From Buxus sempervirens (lineage: Eukaryota; Streptophyta; Magnoliopsida; Buxales; Buxaceae), in assembly GCA_947561395.2 (NCBI GenBank), contig OX387192.1, positions 5,864,221-5,928,220 on the forward strand: DNA of 64,000 nt, written 5' to 3'. Below, piece by piece: positions 45,101 to 57,920 of the stretch; position 1 is the first letter of the stretch; every line of letters begins with the position of its first letter. Both the position numbers and the translations under genes were made by a program. The notes below the pieces were generated by a model that worked only from the letters and a program-made list of their open reading frames with translations, was not told the DNA's origin and searched no databases.

Positions 45101-48100
45101 AGTTTTCCTATGCGTGTCTTTTCTAAATTAGTTCAATTAATTAATGAATAATTAGGCTCATTGGGCTTAAGAACTTAATTAGAATTGAGTTTAGTGGGCT
45201 TAAGTTGTGATCCAAACCCAAATTTCTAGGTGTGCAGTTGGTTAGGGAGTTCACGGTTAATTTGGTAAAAAATTCTTAATTAGGAAAATCATAATATAAA
45301 TCTAATTAGGAGTCTTATTAACAATAAAATTTATTCAAGTTATTTGGCCACAAACAGGGTGGCCATAGGGATGGCAACGGGGCGGGTTTTGGTGAAACCA
45401 AACTCGCCCCTAGAGGAGTTTAGCCAATACCAAACCCTAACCTGCCCCTATTGGGGTTGGAAATGGGGCGGTTCGGGGTTTCCCGGTTGGTGTATAAAAA
45501 GGCAAAAAAAAAAAAAAATTTTTTTTTTATTACAAGATCTGACTCTTATATGACTCTCATGCGGAATTAGATGAGCTAGCTTCAATATGTGACCTCCTAA
45601 AAGATGTTTTCCTGGAATGAAAAGTTCTACTTACAAAGTTTTGAACCTATGTAATTACAGTAAGTTCTCAGTTAAGTCCATCGATATCCAACAGGATTTA
45701 TGCTCCCCTGCCTCACCTAGTTGTACCTTCTAGCTTATTTGAGACCAACAATCCAATCAGGGTTAAAATTTGTTACCTGGACCATGGTGCTTTAAAGACT
45801 GATACTAATGTTCAACGAAGAAGAAGGAAACATCATGCCTCTGACATCAGATTGTTCCATGTGAATGTATCATAATGTGTCTGCATTCAATCTTTGTATT
45901 TATTATCCAATATCTCAGGAAGTTCAGGGCATCTTATTATGAAAGCATATTTCATTTATACTTCAAGGGTACCTTAGACTACAATATGTGCATCATTATT
46001 TCAGCATCCGTATCTCTCACAAGGTACTCTGATGCTAATTGAGCAGGCTCTCCAAATAATTGCACCTCTTTTTCAAACTTAGATTAAGCTTTCCATTTCA
46101 AACTTATCTCAAGGCTCCAAGAAGCAACCAACAGCCCATTTTCAAGGTACCAAAGCAAAGTATTGTTCCCTTTCTCTCACTTTTGCCAATTCAATACAGT
46201 TCGGGTACCAACTTAACAACCTTGATATTTTATTCCCCTCTTTTCTTGGACGATAATCTTAGTGCAAGCTACCATGCAATTAGTTCTACAAATCATGCAC
46301 AGGCCAAACACACAGAAATTGGATATCAATATACAGATGAATTTTTTGCCTGTTGTAATCTTTGTGTTTCCCTTGTAAGACCTAAAAATCGTCTTGCTGA
46401 TTTGTGGTCTAAGTTCTCAGGGGTTTCACTGGTCATGCGGCATCCTAGATTTTCCCATGATTTGTTTGAGGGATGGTGTCAATGGAAATTGTTGTATTTT
46501 ATTATTCTTGTTTAGTATGCCACCTTCCAAAACCCTAAACAGGTTATGAGACTTTGACAATATTTCCACATACAATATAGCATATACTCGTTTAAAGATC
46601 ATCTAAAAGTTTCACATATTGTCGTTCTACTTCACAAAAGAATTTTAAAGTTCACCATAAAGAATCTTAGCATGGTTAAAACATTTATATAAGATATACA
46701 TAAATAGAAATTATTACACTGACAATTTATTCTGACAAGTACATAGTTGAACTAGTCATTTCATTTTTCCTACATTTTACCACCAAGATGTATGTAAGGC
46801 AACACTTTTCTACAATGATAACATAGAACACTTAGGGCACCTGGCACATAGAGAGGTACATGTACTCATGACAGTTGCAGGATCCAGCTCAAATGTGGGA
46901 ATACAAATCATTTTTAAATAATTATAAGAATAATAATCTGTACTACAAATCTTAAGCACGGGTTTTGGACAAACAGAAAAGCCTGGATGAAATTCTAGAT
47001 GAGTTTGGTCAATCCAAATTTGAAAATATGGTACAACTCAAAGTTCTCGCATCAAATGAGCTTAATACAGAGTTAAAACAATCACAAATTAACTGTGCAA
47101 CTTTGGCTAAACTTAATGACCAGAGCATGAAGCACCTATAAGTAATTTGTAAGTTTTATTTTTTTTTCCTTGAGCACTTTTTTTTTTTGGGTGAAGTTCC
47201 TAGAGCACTGTCATCTTTTTGTGGTGCAAAGAAATTTCTATACTAAAAGTATTTGACACCAATGATATCATAGTAATGTACAATGCATTCTGTAGCCATT
47301 TGGTCCTTCATAGAACAAAAGATAAGACTAATGACTATTTGGCCACTTAATCCTTCAAAAGAAGAGCAGTTAAGATATTCAACCTTTTTTTCTCACTAGT
47401 AAGGAAATTAGATGTGCAATGTCCCAAAAAACTATCAATAATGTACTTGGACCACAAGTGAACAGCTTTATCATCAGTGCCTCAGCATTCTATCAATGAT
47501 TCCTTGGTGCGCAACACAGTCTCATCAAAAGGGCTGCTTACTTAAACCCTGAGTAGTGGACCCATTTAAAAGAATGCACGTATATACATACACTCTCTCT
47601 CTCTAACACACACAAAGAGACAATAAGATTCAGCTTCCTTCTCCTTGCAAGAGAACTAGAGCTGGCAATGGGTCGGTTCGGGTTCGGGTTCGGGTCGGTT
47701 CGTTATCGGGTTAAAGGTTAATCGGTTCGGTTCAGGTTGAACCCGATTAGTGGCGGGTTGAAAAAATCCCAAACCGAACCCAACCCGCCACTAATTGGGT
47801 TCAACCCGCCCAACCCGATTATTTTTTATTTTTGATTTTTTTGCAAAAAATATGATAATCGCATTGCCATTGCCAACAGCCCCAACCCAAAATCTGAAAT
47901 TCTTTCCCCCATCGTTCCACAATCATCCATGTGCGTATTATCCAGGCAGAATCTTATTTTGTTCTGCAACCCCAATACGCTTCCTACGTTCTGTAAATAT
48001 TGCCGTTGTCTTACCAACGAAACCCTTTTCAGTGGTAGACTTGCTCCAACTTAAGTTCAAGCCCCTTCAAGCTTAGGAGAGCATCCTCTAAATCTGGAAA

Positions 48101-51100
48101 ACCCCATTTTATCCAAACTGGAGACATGTCGAAGCATGACTCACTTCAACCAAATCCATGCTCTGATCGTCACCACCGGCATGTTCCACGACGTTTTCGC
48201 CGCCAGTCGGCTTCTCGTAGCCATCTCCTCCTCTTTTGATCCTCCAAACGTTACCTCAGTTTATCTTTTATTCACACAAATACAAAACCCAGATCTTTAC
48301 TCGTATAATATCCTAATGAAGACATCTTCACGATCCTCAAACCCTCTCAAGTCCTTATTCTTTTACCACGAAATGCTCTTGCAAGGCATCGAAGACTCGA
48401 ACAGAAAAGTTCAAAGAGAGTCAAAGAGGAAGAGGGCGGCGAGACAAGAGGAAGATTAGAAGAGGCAAGCCGCAAGTGATTCAGCGAATGCAAAAAAATG
48501 AATGCCCTAAAATTTTTTGTCTTAAATAGTCGGGTAACCCGTCGGTTCACGGGTTGTAATCGGGTTGACCTGATTTTGGGCGGGTTTGGAAAATCCTAAC
48601 CCGCACCCAACCCAACAAATAATTGGGTCAACCCAAACCCGTTTAAGATGGGTCATTTCGGGTTGACCCGTCGGTTCGGGTCACATATTGCCGGCTCTAA
48701 AGAGAACTAGATGCGTAAGTCCCATGAAAGCACCTAATACCTGGTCTAAGGTCAGAAATGATGACCTTTATAAAAGATCTCTTGCTTCTGTCTGTCGGAG
48801 CTTAAACAAAAAAACACTTGGACAACTATCAGATTACTTTGCAAATTAGCCATGAGATAATATGGCCAATTTAATTTACGCATTATCAGTACGAGAAACT
48901 CAACACAAATAACAACATTCACAATTATTTACATGCAATTAGGAGGAAATGGGGAGTAAAACTGTTGCTTCAATATGTATGATTCTTAGATTCAGGATGG
49001 ATATTACCATGTGTATGACGAAATGCTCATCCAAGGCCTCTCGTGGAAGACACCTCTGCATTAAATAACTGTTTAAGCTACAGATAAAACATAATACTAC
49101 AAGAACTACATGAAGAAGGATCACAAATGATGTAAACATGAGAATAGCATCTAATAAAGAAAAATATGGTAAGTCCATTAAGGTACTCTTTGGTCCACAG
49201 AAAAACCTATCAACAGAATTTATCTACAAAAAGCATAGCACGAATAGAAAGAGTGTGGAGCAAAAGATCAACAGATGCATTGAACAGGAGAAGTAATTCA
49301 TAGAAAAATATCCTAAATTCAACTTATTATTGTTTCAAAAAAATTATGTTCAGTTGATTTTTGTACCATAACTACTTATGATGTCCATTTCCTATTAAGT
49401 CAATCATTCAATCAAAGCCGAATGCCTTATCTCAACTAGCTGAGGTCAGTAACATAAATCCTTTTCCTCTATCCTAATTTATTAAGGACCATATTTTCAG
49501 TTAGCCTATGGGAATTCATATCCATTCCAACAAACTCCATCCGTATTCTTTTTGGTCTTCTCCTTGACCTCTTAAATCTTCCAATGGAAACCCTCTCATG
49601 CTGTCTCATAGCATCCTCCCTAGGTCTTTGAATTACATATATAGACCATCTTAATCTACTCTCCTTTATCTTGGAACTTATTTTGGAAATTCCTAACCAC
49701 TCTCAAATGTGTTCATTTTATCTTATCTTTCATATTCATAATTTTTACAAACATCTATCTCAACATCCAAAAAACAGCAACATTCAACATATGCATATGT
49801 TGATTTTTGGTTGTCTAACATTATGATCTTTATATCAAAACAGGCTTAATGATTGTGTTAGGTGCCCCAATCACATAACACCCCAAATCCAACTTTCTAT
49901 TTAAAGCCACCTAGCCTAATTCTATGTGCAACATCTTCATCCATATTTTCCTCCTTGTAGATAATTAATCTATGATAACAAAATGAATTACTTTTAGGAA
50001 TCTCTTGTTTCGCAATTCTTATCATTGGTTCACCTATATTGTTATTTATTAAAGTTACATTTCATATTCTCAGTCTTAATTCTATTTATTTTAAAAACCT
50101 TAGACACTAAAGTATTCCTCTAAACTCAAATTTTCTGCTCAATCCTTTCTCAGTATGGTTTGCTAGAACAACATCATCTGCAAATAACGTATACCAAGAC
50201 ACGTACGGTGAATGGCTAGTTAATTCCTCCATTATAAAGCAAGGAAAAAAGGGCTCATAGCTGACTTTTGGTGCAAACCTATGGTTATTAAGAACTCATT
50301 TGTCTCATTACCCAACGTTTTCACTCTAAATGGTACTCCCCCGTACATGTCTTTAATAACTTCAATAAACCTAACTGCAACTTAAATTTTTGTCCAAAAC
50401 CCACCAAATTCATTCCCTTGGGACTTTATTATTTGCTTTTTTTTAAAACAAAAAGAACCACTTAAACGTCTTTCTTCTTATCTCTAAACTTCTCCACTAA
50501 TTTGTCTAACTAAAAATATTGCCTCCATGGCAAACCTCCCTGGAATTTAGACTAATTTTCTAAAATTTTTAGGTATTTTATGTCACAAAATCACATATAA
50601 CCAAAGTGTCAAAAAATATATGTTTCTCTTTAGACTAAAATATTCAGAAGTAATGTAAATAACTAGATGCATCAAAACAAGGAAAACTTACCATCTACCC
50701 AAGCTGCTAGCCTGGAAAAGATTTAAAAAAAAAAAACCGTTCTTATTTAGAAAGGATAACGTTACACCTAAACCTTTATCTAAAGTGAGTCATAATAAAT
50801 TTATATTTGAACCTCTTTATTAAAGATTTGAACGTCTACCAAGAGGATAGTCTATTCCTGTACCATGAGAAGCAGCATCAAAACAATCACTAAAATCTAT
50901 TACAACGACAACTTGCTGGGAAAATTCATATACCATCATTTTTCATGCCAAGGACAAGTTCATTTCACTGATAACTTTCAAAATCAGTAAACAAAAAAAA
51001 ATGAAAATAATCTATTCTACATTAATAAAAACTAAAAAAAATTGGAAAAATAGAGTTGACTGCTTACTGCTTTCACTGATGAAATAATATAATCCCTTCC

Positions 51101-52047
51101 AGGAGGACTCAGAACATTAGATGTAAGCCTTATCGTATAGAACTCGTCATCTTTCAGAAGCTTCTGCAGGAGCAAAAATATAATGTTTAAAATACAACTT
51201 AAATGCAAAATATTGGAAACAACAAGAAGAAGAATTCAAGCAGAGTTGAGTAAAAGCTACCTTCAATTTCTCCTTCTCGGTATCAGAGAAAGAATTCCTT
51301 GAAAACCGAAGTTTTGTAAGAGTCTGTTACAGGTGAATTTTTGTCAATACAGTAACAAATTTGTTTTCCATGAACAACAGAATAACCAAATCAACGAGAA
51401 CCTTACATTGCTGATGAACTCAAAATTTCCAAATGATCACTAGAAAATTTCAAAATTTATCAAATTCGGGAAATAAGACGAAAAGAAATTTGTCACTAAC
51501 TCATCGAGCAATCCTCCGTAAGATGAGAAAGCAAAAGACAAACCGTAAGAGGGAAACAATACAAGGGAAAAAAATTAGAAGGTAAAAAAACGGAAGAAAA
51601 CGAGCCAATTCAAGCCCTAAAATCCCTTCAAGATCGAAAATCGACAAAACCAATCTCTGCTCTACTTAGCGTAAAACGAGATGGGCTACAATAGTCAATA
51701 ACAGATAGTTAACGAACCTGTCTACCATGATTCGAGGTCTTAATGCGAGCAGTGAAGGTCCCGGCAGAAGAGAAATCGGAGTCTCCGAAGGCATGTTCGA
51801 GTGAGAACTGAACCTTGGAGTCCGAGTCATGATCAGAAGATCTCTTTCTGGAAGTTGCGGTCGTCGGAGTAGGAAAAGATGAAGATGATCGGCTAGGGTT
51901 TAAATAATCGAGACCGGGAGCCCGTCCTCCTTCCAGGCCGAACTCCTCGTCATCCAGTTGAAGCTCGTCGGATTGAAAAGCAGAAGAGAAGAAGAAGAAG
52001 GTTAAGAAACAGAAGCAGAGCAGAGATTTGTCGAGATTTCTTCTCAT
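42106..52047 (-). CDS. EMC10: ER membrane protein complex subunit 10 (EMC10)
   Basis: Eight exons on the minus strand: 52047-51718, 51323-51261, 51163-51068, 49055-49008, 44110-44039, 43396-43338, 42459-42369, 42243-42106. All junctions are GT-AG and all phases agree, giving 298 aa. Residues 1-24 are a signal peptide (LLCFCFLTFFFFSSAFQ). The lumenal domain includes QFSLEHAFGD, LTKLRFSRNSF, NVLSPPGRDYIISSVKA, RCLPREALDEHFVIHM, LAVDYGSPGSCPYPRPLKF and PAKWSFNSHT. One membrane helix lies at about 254-272 (WMYLIPLGLIVMNAITQAM), then a short cytosolic tail ending RRR. As part of the EMC in the ER membrane it helps insert and fold membrane proteins; EMC10 is a peripheral lumenal subunit. The start is the first ATG, directly before the signal peptide. 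No internal stops. Introns 3 (2.0 kb) and 4 (4.9 kb) are swollen by transposons. Confidence 0.95.
45352..45500. repeat. GC-rich transposon-end-like segment in EMC10 intron 4
   Basis: GGGATGGCAACGGGGCGGG followed by blocks of TTGGGG and GGGGCGGTTCGGGG, then an A15-T9 junction. Resembles the subterminal part of hAT-type MITEs. No partner end or duplication was found. Confidence 0.35.
46255..46480 (+). mobile_element. Ty1/copia RNase H relic
   Basis: Plus-strand translation gives DNLSASYHAISSTNHAQAKH then TEIGYQY and LVRPKNRLADLWSK, matching the end of copia RNase H (DNLGA-YLS-NPVFHARTKHIE-D-H and DQLADIFTK). Neither LTR nor other domains are visible nearby. It lies in EMC10 intron 4, opposite to the gene. 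Confidence 0.65.
47657..48699. mobile_element. Non-autonomous hAT element carrying captured gene sequence
   Basis: Terminal inverted repeats TAGAGCTGGCAAT (left) and ATTGCCGGCTCTA (right) with one mismatch, and a perfect 8-bp target duplication AAGAGAAC (47649-47656, 48700-48707). Subterminal regions of about 170 bp are packed with GGGTTCGGGT and CAACCCG repeats. The interior, about 47840-48480, is unlike the ends and includes a PPR gene fragment. Inserted in EMC10 intron 4. Confidence 0.85.
48136..48402 (+). pseudogene. Captured PPR-protein fragment inside the hAT element
   Basis: Opens MTHFNQIHALIVTTGMFHDV, then FTQIQNPDLYSYNILMKTSS and SLFFYHEMLLQG. These are typical of the N-terminal repeats of PLS-type pentatricopeptide repeat proteins (QIHA...TG, NPD-YSYN-L). 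After ML-LQGIED the match ends and Lys/Arg-rich sequence follows to a stop at 48459. PPR proteins act on organelle RNA; this piece of under 90 residues is only a fragment. Confidence 0.75.
49425..50600 (-). mobile_element. Decayed RTE-type LINE in EMC10 intron 3
   Basis: The minus strand carries RTE reverse-transcriptase relics: FLITIGLHQKSAMSPFFLAL near 50200-50300, and LFADDVVL near 50180 in another frame. The 3' end near 49425 reads, on the plus strand, CTCAACTAGCTGAGGTC, a phrase common at the 3' ends of plant RTE LINEs. Many stops and frameshifts. Confidence 0.7.
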
Positions 52048-52440
52048 TTTTTCTCTTTCTTCTCGAAACGAATTCGAAAATTTTAGTTAAGAAAGCAACA
52101 TCAATTTAAGAAAAGCAATCGAGACTGGTGCCTCAAATGGATTCGTAGTTTGTATCTGTAGATGCAGCCGGCTTTGTCCGCTGGAACGCCCCACGCTCGC
52201 AGCTTATTTGGCAAGTCCGCTTCGTAGATGCGTACATTACCCATTAGGAGAAATCTGCTGCACTTTTAGCCTGAATTGCACCCTGCTATTGGAGTGGGAT
52301 GATGGCACGTGGAGCATCCATCTCTTTGTCACATGGGAAAAGGACCTATATTTCCAATAAAACAAAAAATTTTAAATTACTTTTCTTTTTTACTCTTTTT
52401 TGAGATAGTGTTTTTTTATGGGCGCATGAGCAGTCTCACT
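52048..52440 (-). other. EMC10 upstream region
   Basis: 5' UTR and promoter of EMC10. No clear TATA box. GC content rises at 52160-52200. Confidence 0.5.
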
Positions 52441-52444
52441 TGAT

Positions 52445-52975
52445 AAGATAAGAGTATTTTAGATTTTGAAACAACGCCCGCTAGAGCATTTGAGCGTTAA
52501 GTGACCAATTTAGTTCTTAAGCGATGCCCGATACGAAGCTCAAGCTGAGGTCAAGCGCCCATACCTAGATTTTCTAATTTTGATCATTTTGTGTACTTTT
52601 CAACTATAAAATGTTTTTTTTATATAAATCCAACTTATATACAAATAAAAATTAGGTATTTATGAGATGTTTTCATTGGCCAAATAGTAAAATATAATTT
52701 ATCAAGGATTTTGGGCATATTCTACTAAAATAGGTCTTGTTTTGGGTTTGAAAAGAGTTTTAGGTCTTGAAATGATTTTTATGCAAATTGGTTGATTTCT
52801 ACACCTGTAATGTGTGTTTTTAAATATTATTAAAGTCATGGAATCAGTCAAGAAGGTTTTATACCAGTTTTGGGTATGTTCAGTAAATGCTTTGGAATTG
52901 AATAAGTTTTGAGGAACCCTATATGCCACTAGGCACTTATACCAAGATGCATTGATATTAAGTAATACTTGTGTG
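52445..52975 (+). mobile_element. Truncated LTR related to the LTR at 52980
   Basis: Contains GAGCGTTAAG and CAAGCGCCC motifs, then CTATAAAATG, GATTTTGGGCATATTCTACT and CAGTTTTGGGTATGTTCAG. The same order of blocks occurs at 53920-54440. It ends where the next LTR begins. Confidence 0.55.
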
Positions 52976-52979
52976 TATC

Positions 52980-55084
52980 TGTAATACCCTGAATTTTTCC
53001 AAAATGATTTATTAATTTAAAGCTGTGATTTGTTGAGAATAGTTGCTAATTAGAGACTTGAATTAAATAGGTGATCATGTGGAGAATAGAAATCCAGAAT
53101 TTGGAGTCAATCCGACGGTTAGATCATGAAATATAAAATAAGAAAATATTAAGCAATTATCTTTAATTCTATTGGTCAAGTGCATGGAGTATGATGGAGT
53201 GTCATGCATGAGATTATGTTTTATTAAAATAATAAAATTTATTAGAGATGAATGTGTGTACAAGTGAATGAAAATTTATATTGCAGAGTTTTTAAGTTTT
53301 TGGAAACTTTTAATACGGTTTGATTTGGACGTATAAGTTAAATTAGGAAAGAGTTTCTAAAAGTTTATTTTGTTGGTTGGACAAATTAAAAGAGGAGGAA
53401 ACCTAACAAGAGTTTCCATGGGTTTTCGTAACCTTAGATCAGTGCTAAAGAGAGGATTGTCGTGGGGTTTGCTGGCTTGTTGAAGAAGAGTTTAAGTTTT
53501 AGGTTTTACTTGGTTTGGTTTGCGAAAAGAGGTAAGTAGCAACCCTTATCTTGGCAAAACTTGCATGGTTTATTGTTTAGACGATAAATATTGTGTTTTT
53601 CAGATTTGTAATGATTTATAAACATGTTTATGGTGATTTGGAAGGATTTAGTTGAGTTTTAAAGCATGGAAATATTATATGTTCTTCTTGTTAGAATTCT
53701 GTTTATTTTGATTTTTAAATGGAAATCATGATTCAATTGTAAGGATTTGTTGTTAATCGTGTTTGGAATAATCTAGCATGTTTTAAGGATGATATTACAT
53801 GATTTAGAAGTGATTTGAGGAATTGGTTTAGTGAGATTTGGATTTAAAACAAAGAATTCACAAGAGTTCAGAAAACCTAGAATTTTCTAGAAAATAACGA
53901 GCACTTGGAATACTGCTCGAGCGCCAGGCTAGGCGCTATGCTAAAACAACCACCACTCATTGCTGCTTGAGCGCCATTGAATGCGCTCCACCTGAGTTTT
54001 AAAAAAAAAAAAATTAGAATCCGAAACTCAGAATTTTTATCTAAGTCGGACGCTCGGCATATGGCTCGAGCACCACCCTGAGCGCTATGTTTAGAAACCT
54101 AGAAACTCAAGACGCATAAGATGTGGCTCGAGCACCATGTTGAGTGCCCATGACAAAATTTTGGTATTTTTTAAATCCACCTAGTTTTTTATTATAAAAT
54201 TGTTTTTATGAAATTCAAACTCATGTACCAATTATATTAGAGTATTTGTACGGGTTGATGATTAATTTGGAGTTGTATGAAGATTTTGGATACGTTCTAT
54301 TGAAATAGCTTTTGTTTTGGTTCCAAAAGGAAATTTGACTTTAGATTTGATTTGTTGTGAATTGGTTGGTTTCAACACTTGTAAAAGTATGTTTTAAACT
54401 TTAGAACAGTAAGAAAATGTTTTCTTACAGTTTTGGGTATATTGAGCCTATTTTCGGATTTTGACAGTTTTGATGAACATTGGCTTTCTCCATGAGGGAG
54501 ATTTTTTCTACATATTAATTTTCTCCATGATGGAGTATATTTGCCATGAGAGCAGTGAACATGAAGTTACCTTCATGAAGGAGTGATTTTTGCAAAGAGG
54601 GCACTATTGAAATTGATATGTGGCCATGAGGACTATGAATCTTGAATTCTTTGCCATGAGAGCATTACACTTGTATTTTGGTCATGAGGATCCATGTTTT
54701 GGTTTTATTTGTGTCTTAGCGGGCATAGCTTGTTATGGATCCATAGTTTAGCTAGTAGTGAAGTTTGTCTATCTTTGTTAAGATTAAGTCTAGTTCCTTT
54801 ATGCATTTCCTCCATGACGGAGAAGATCATTTTAGATTTATGGTGCTGGTGAAGTTACCCCCTGTACATAGTGATGAGCAGCCACCCTCATGGTCAGATT
54901 TATGGTTGCTGCATGCTTGGGTAGTACATGCCAACTCTATATTTCAAGATTTATAGTTTTTGGTATATGAGTTCTTGGGCAATAATTCGATGTTCAAGCT
55001 CCATATTTTAGACTACAGTTGCTCGTATGAGAGTTGTATTTTTTGGCTTCACTCATAAGTCGTGAGGTGGCATAGTCGGTAACA
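52980..55084 (+). mobile_element. Probable solo LTR of a Ty3-type element
   Basis: Begins TGTAATACCCTGAATTTTTC and ends near AGTCGGTAACA, the usual limits of this LTR class. Holds a splice-donor motif (GAGGTAAGTAGC, 53529), GCTCGAGCGCC-type repeats (53910-54150), and CCATGAG repeats (54480-54700). A clean target duplication was not found. No coding sequence. Confidence 0.55.
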
Positions 55085-55998
55085 TTTGTCTCTCTTACAA
55101 ATAACAAATAACATATCATAATTTTACATCAGGAAAACATATTGCCATTGATTTTTTAATTTATCATTTAGTTTTACTATAATTTAAGGATTGTTATTTA
55201 TTGTAATTAATTCTATAACCAATTCATTAATTTTATAACAATTATTTATTATTGTTCATTAATATTAGACTTCCAGAATTCATATCGTCATTCCCCTTCA
55301 TTGTTATAGTCATTCCCCAAATTCATACAACCATTGCCCAAATTCATTAATTGTAAATTCATACAGTCATTGTATCCTCATTCCCCTTCATTGATTGTTC
55401 CAGAATTCGTACAATCGTTCCCCAAATTGCCAAAATTCATTGATTGTTTCAAAATTTCTATAGTCATTCCCCAAAGTAAAAATTGAAATGTAGTTTTCAA
55501 GTAAAAAGCAAAAAACCAAAAGCCGGGAGAGATTAACTGACGATTTGGTGGATGGTCTCATCTGTATAAAATCTGACATGAATACCTTGTTGGATGACTG
55601 ATTTTGATCAATAAACTGTTCGGAGAGGCATTTTTATAATACTTCTTCACCTGTTTCATGATAGTTATCATTTCACATATTAAGTCCCTGGAATAGTAAT
55701 GGTACACCCAAGAGGTTTTCTTCTTTGTCTTTTTGTGGTTGGGAGTGTTAAGTAGTTAGGCTCGATGGAAACCATCAGAAGCCAAATCTTTAAGGATAAC
55801 AGCTACAACATCAATCTAGCTATTGAATTCAAATTAGTCCTCTATTAATCAATTGGTTACATAGTTTTTATTTAGTTATTGTTATATATTTCAAATTTAT
55901 GTATTTTTAAGTTTCAAATTCATGTACATTCATTATATATAGAATCAATACAGTAGAAGGTATGCTAAGCTTGCAACCCTTTAATCTACTCTTTTTAA
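55085..55998. other. Non-coding, includes degenerate repeats and the copia 5' LTR
   Basis: 55275-55480 repeats CATTCCCCAAATTCAT and TTCATTGATTGTT loosely, about 50 bp apart. The part just before 55999 should be the 5' LTR of the copia element, but its left end was not located. Confidence 0.5.
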
Positions 55999-56011
55999 TG
56001 GTATCGGAGCC
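55999..56011 (+). promoter_or_regulatory. Copia primer binding site (initiator Met tRNA)
   Basis: TGGTATCGGAGCC, one base off the common copia site TGGTATCAGAGCC. Confidence 0.8.
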
Positions 56012-56085
56012 CTTTGGCTCACTCCCTCTTTTCTGGGAAGAATTTTTTTCTGCTTCAACATTAAAATTCTACACTACTTTTATTA

Positions 56086-57920
56086 ATGGAAAATTTTACT
56101 CCTAATATCGCCCAGCTTGTTTCTATTAAGCTTTCAGTACTAATTATCTTAACTGGGTTTCCCAGTTCCTTCCTGTTTTACGTAGCAATGATCTCTTGGG
56201 TTTTGTGGATGGTTCAGAACTATGCCCAGAGAAGTTTCTTTTCTCTTCTGATGGCAAGGTTTATGCAGATAATCCTGCCTATCTCCTTTGGATGAAGAAG
56301 GACCAGTTTGTTTTAAGCTGGTTAAATGCCACGTTAGCCGACTCTGTCCTTTCCCATAGCTATGGTCTCTCCACTGCTTGACAAGTTTGGACTTTTTTGA
56401 CAAACTGCTATGCATCTCCATCACGCTCACGTATCAATCATTTGAAGACTCAACTTCAAAAACTTGAACAAGGAAATAAGAAATGCACCGATCTTCTTCA
56501 TTATACCAAATTATTGGCTGATCAGCTTGTAGTGCCGGGGAAGCCAGTGGATGATGATGTTCGCATCAACTATGTCAATAATGCCTTGAATCCACCCTTT
56601 AATCCGTCTATTGTTTTTGTCTCATTCGCTTTATGCCATGGTAGCATGAATTTCACCGACTATCAATCCGGGCTCGTCATATGAGATCTTATTGGAAGGC
56701 CAATCCAAGTTTGAGAAAACTAAACCTAGTTTTGCAATGATTGCTCGCAATCTTACTAACCAAAAAAGGTCTACCAAGAGCATGACTTATCCACCTAAGT
56801 GCTCCACAACAACTTGCACCTCTTCTACCAAACCAAAACAGTCTCCTTCCAAAACAACCCAAGCTAAGAACTCCCCTTTTTTCCACACCTCATGCTCCAC
56901 GCCAGATTTGTGGCAAGACTAGTCATTCGGCCTTGGATTGCTTTCACCAAATGTACTATAGCTTTCAGGGACAACATCCCCCATACAGTTAGTAGTAATG
57001 GTTGCTGAATCGAATGCATCTCATGATGAAGGAACATGGCTTGTAGATAATGGGGCCAATATGCATATCACGAATGATTTGTCTAATCTAATAGTTCAAG
57101 AACAATTTATAGGTGATGATTCGGTTGTTGTCAGGAATGGTACATGTCTTCTTATCACTCACTCTGGTTCATTTAATGTTCAAACTCCTCATTCTCAACT
57201 CAATTTCTATTGTGTTCTTCATTGCCTTAAGGCCATGGCCAATTTACTTTCCATTAATCAATTTTGTTGAGATAACAAATGTTATTTCATTCTAATCGAA
57301 TCTTGTTTTTGTGTTAAGGATCTTAAAACAGGAATCACACTACTGGAGGGTTTGAGTGAAGGAGATCTCTATCCTATCAATTTGAATAAAATTTCTACCA
57401 ATAAATGTCGAGATTGGGTTGCTTTCATTGGTGTTCGGGCGACTCTAAATGTGTGGCACTCTTGACTGGGTCATCCTTTGGATCAAGTCACTTGCCGTGT
57501 TGTCCAATCATTTGAGTTACCTATCAATGGCTCCTTAGTATGTAATCATCTTTGTTCAGCTTGTCAATTAGGAAAAAGTAAACGATTATTGTTTACTGAG
57601 TCATATAGGGTCTCGTTTAGTCCTTTAGATCTTGTTCATTCTGATGTTTGGCAATCCCCTGTTACCTCCCATGGAGGGTTTTGATTTTATGTCATTTTTA
57701 TTGATGCTTTTTCTCGCTTTACCTGGCTTTATCCTATTCAGCATAAATTTGAGGTGTTTTCATGTTTTATCCTATTCAGCATAAATTTGAGGTGTTTTCA
57801 TGTTTTGTCAAATTCAAATTACTAGTTGAAAATTTATTTTCTACTAAAATTAAGCAATTCCAACTTGACAATGGGGGTGAATATCTATCTCATCAATTTG
57901 TTAATTTTCTCCAAAATAAT
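56086..57920 (+). pseudogene. Decayed Ty1/copia gag-pol (element 1), first part
   Basis: Gag (NYLNWVSQFLPVLRSNDLLG near 56143, YADNPAYLLW), protease-like WLVDNGANMHIT (57039), GAG-pre-integrase (CNHLCSACQLGKSKRL, 57541) and integrase (FSPLDLVHSDVWQSP, QLDNGGEYLSHQFVNFLQNN). Several frameshifts and stops, including a TGA after GLSTA (56380) and a 38-bp tandem duplication. Broken at 57920 by an LTR insertion; the integrase resumes at 62624 with GIHHRLSCPYT. Confidence 0.85.
57728..57803 (+). repeat. 38-bp tandem duplication in copia integrase
   Basis: Two exact copies (57728-57765, 57766-57803) starting TTTATCCTATTCAGC. The length is not a multiple of three, so it shifts the frame. Confidence 0.95.

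Noticed and set aside
52980..55084. Full-length retrotransposon between 52.4 and 55.1 kb
   Set aside because: Two related LTR-like segments lie side by side with no coding region between them.
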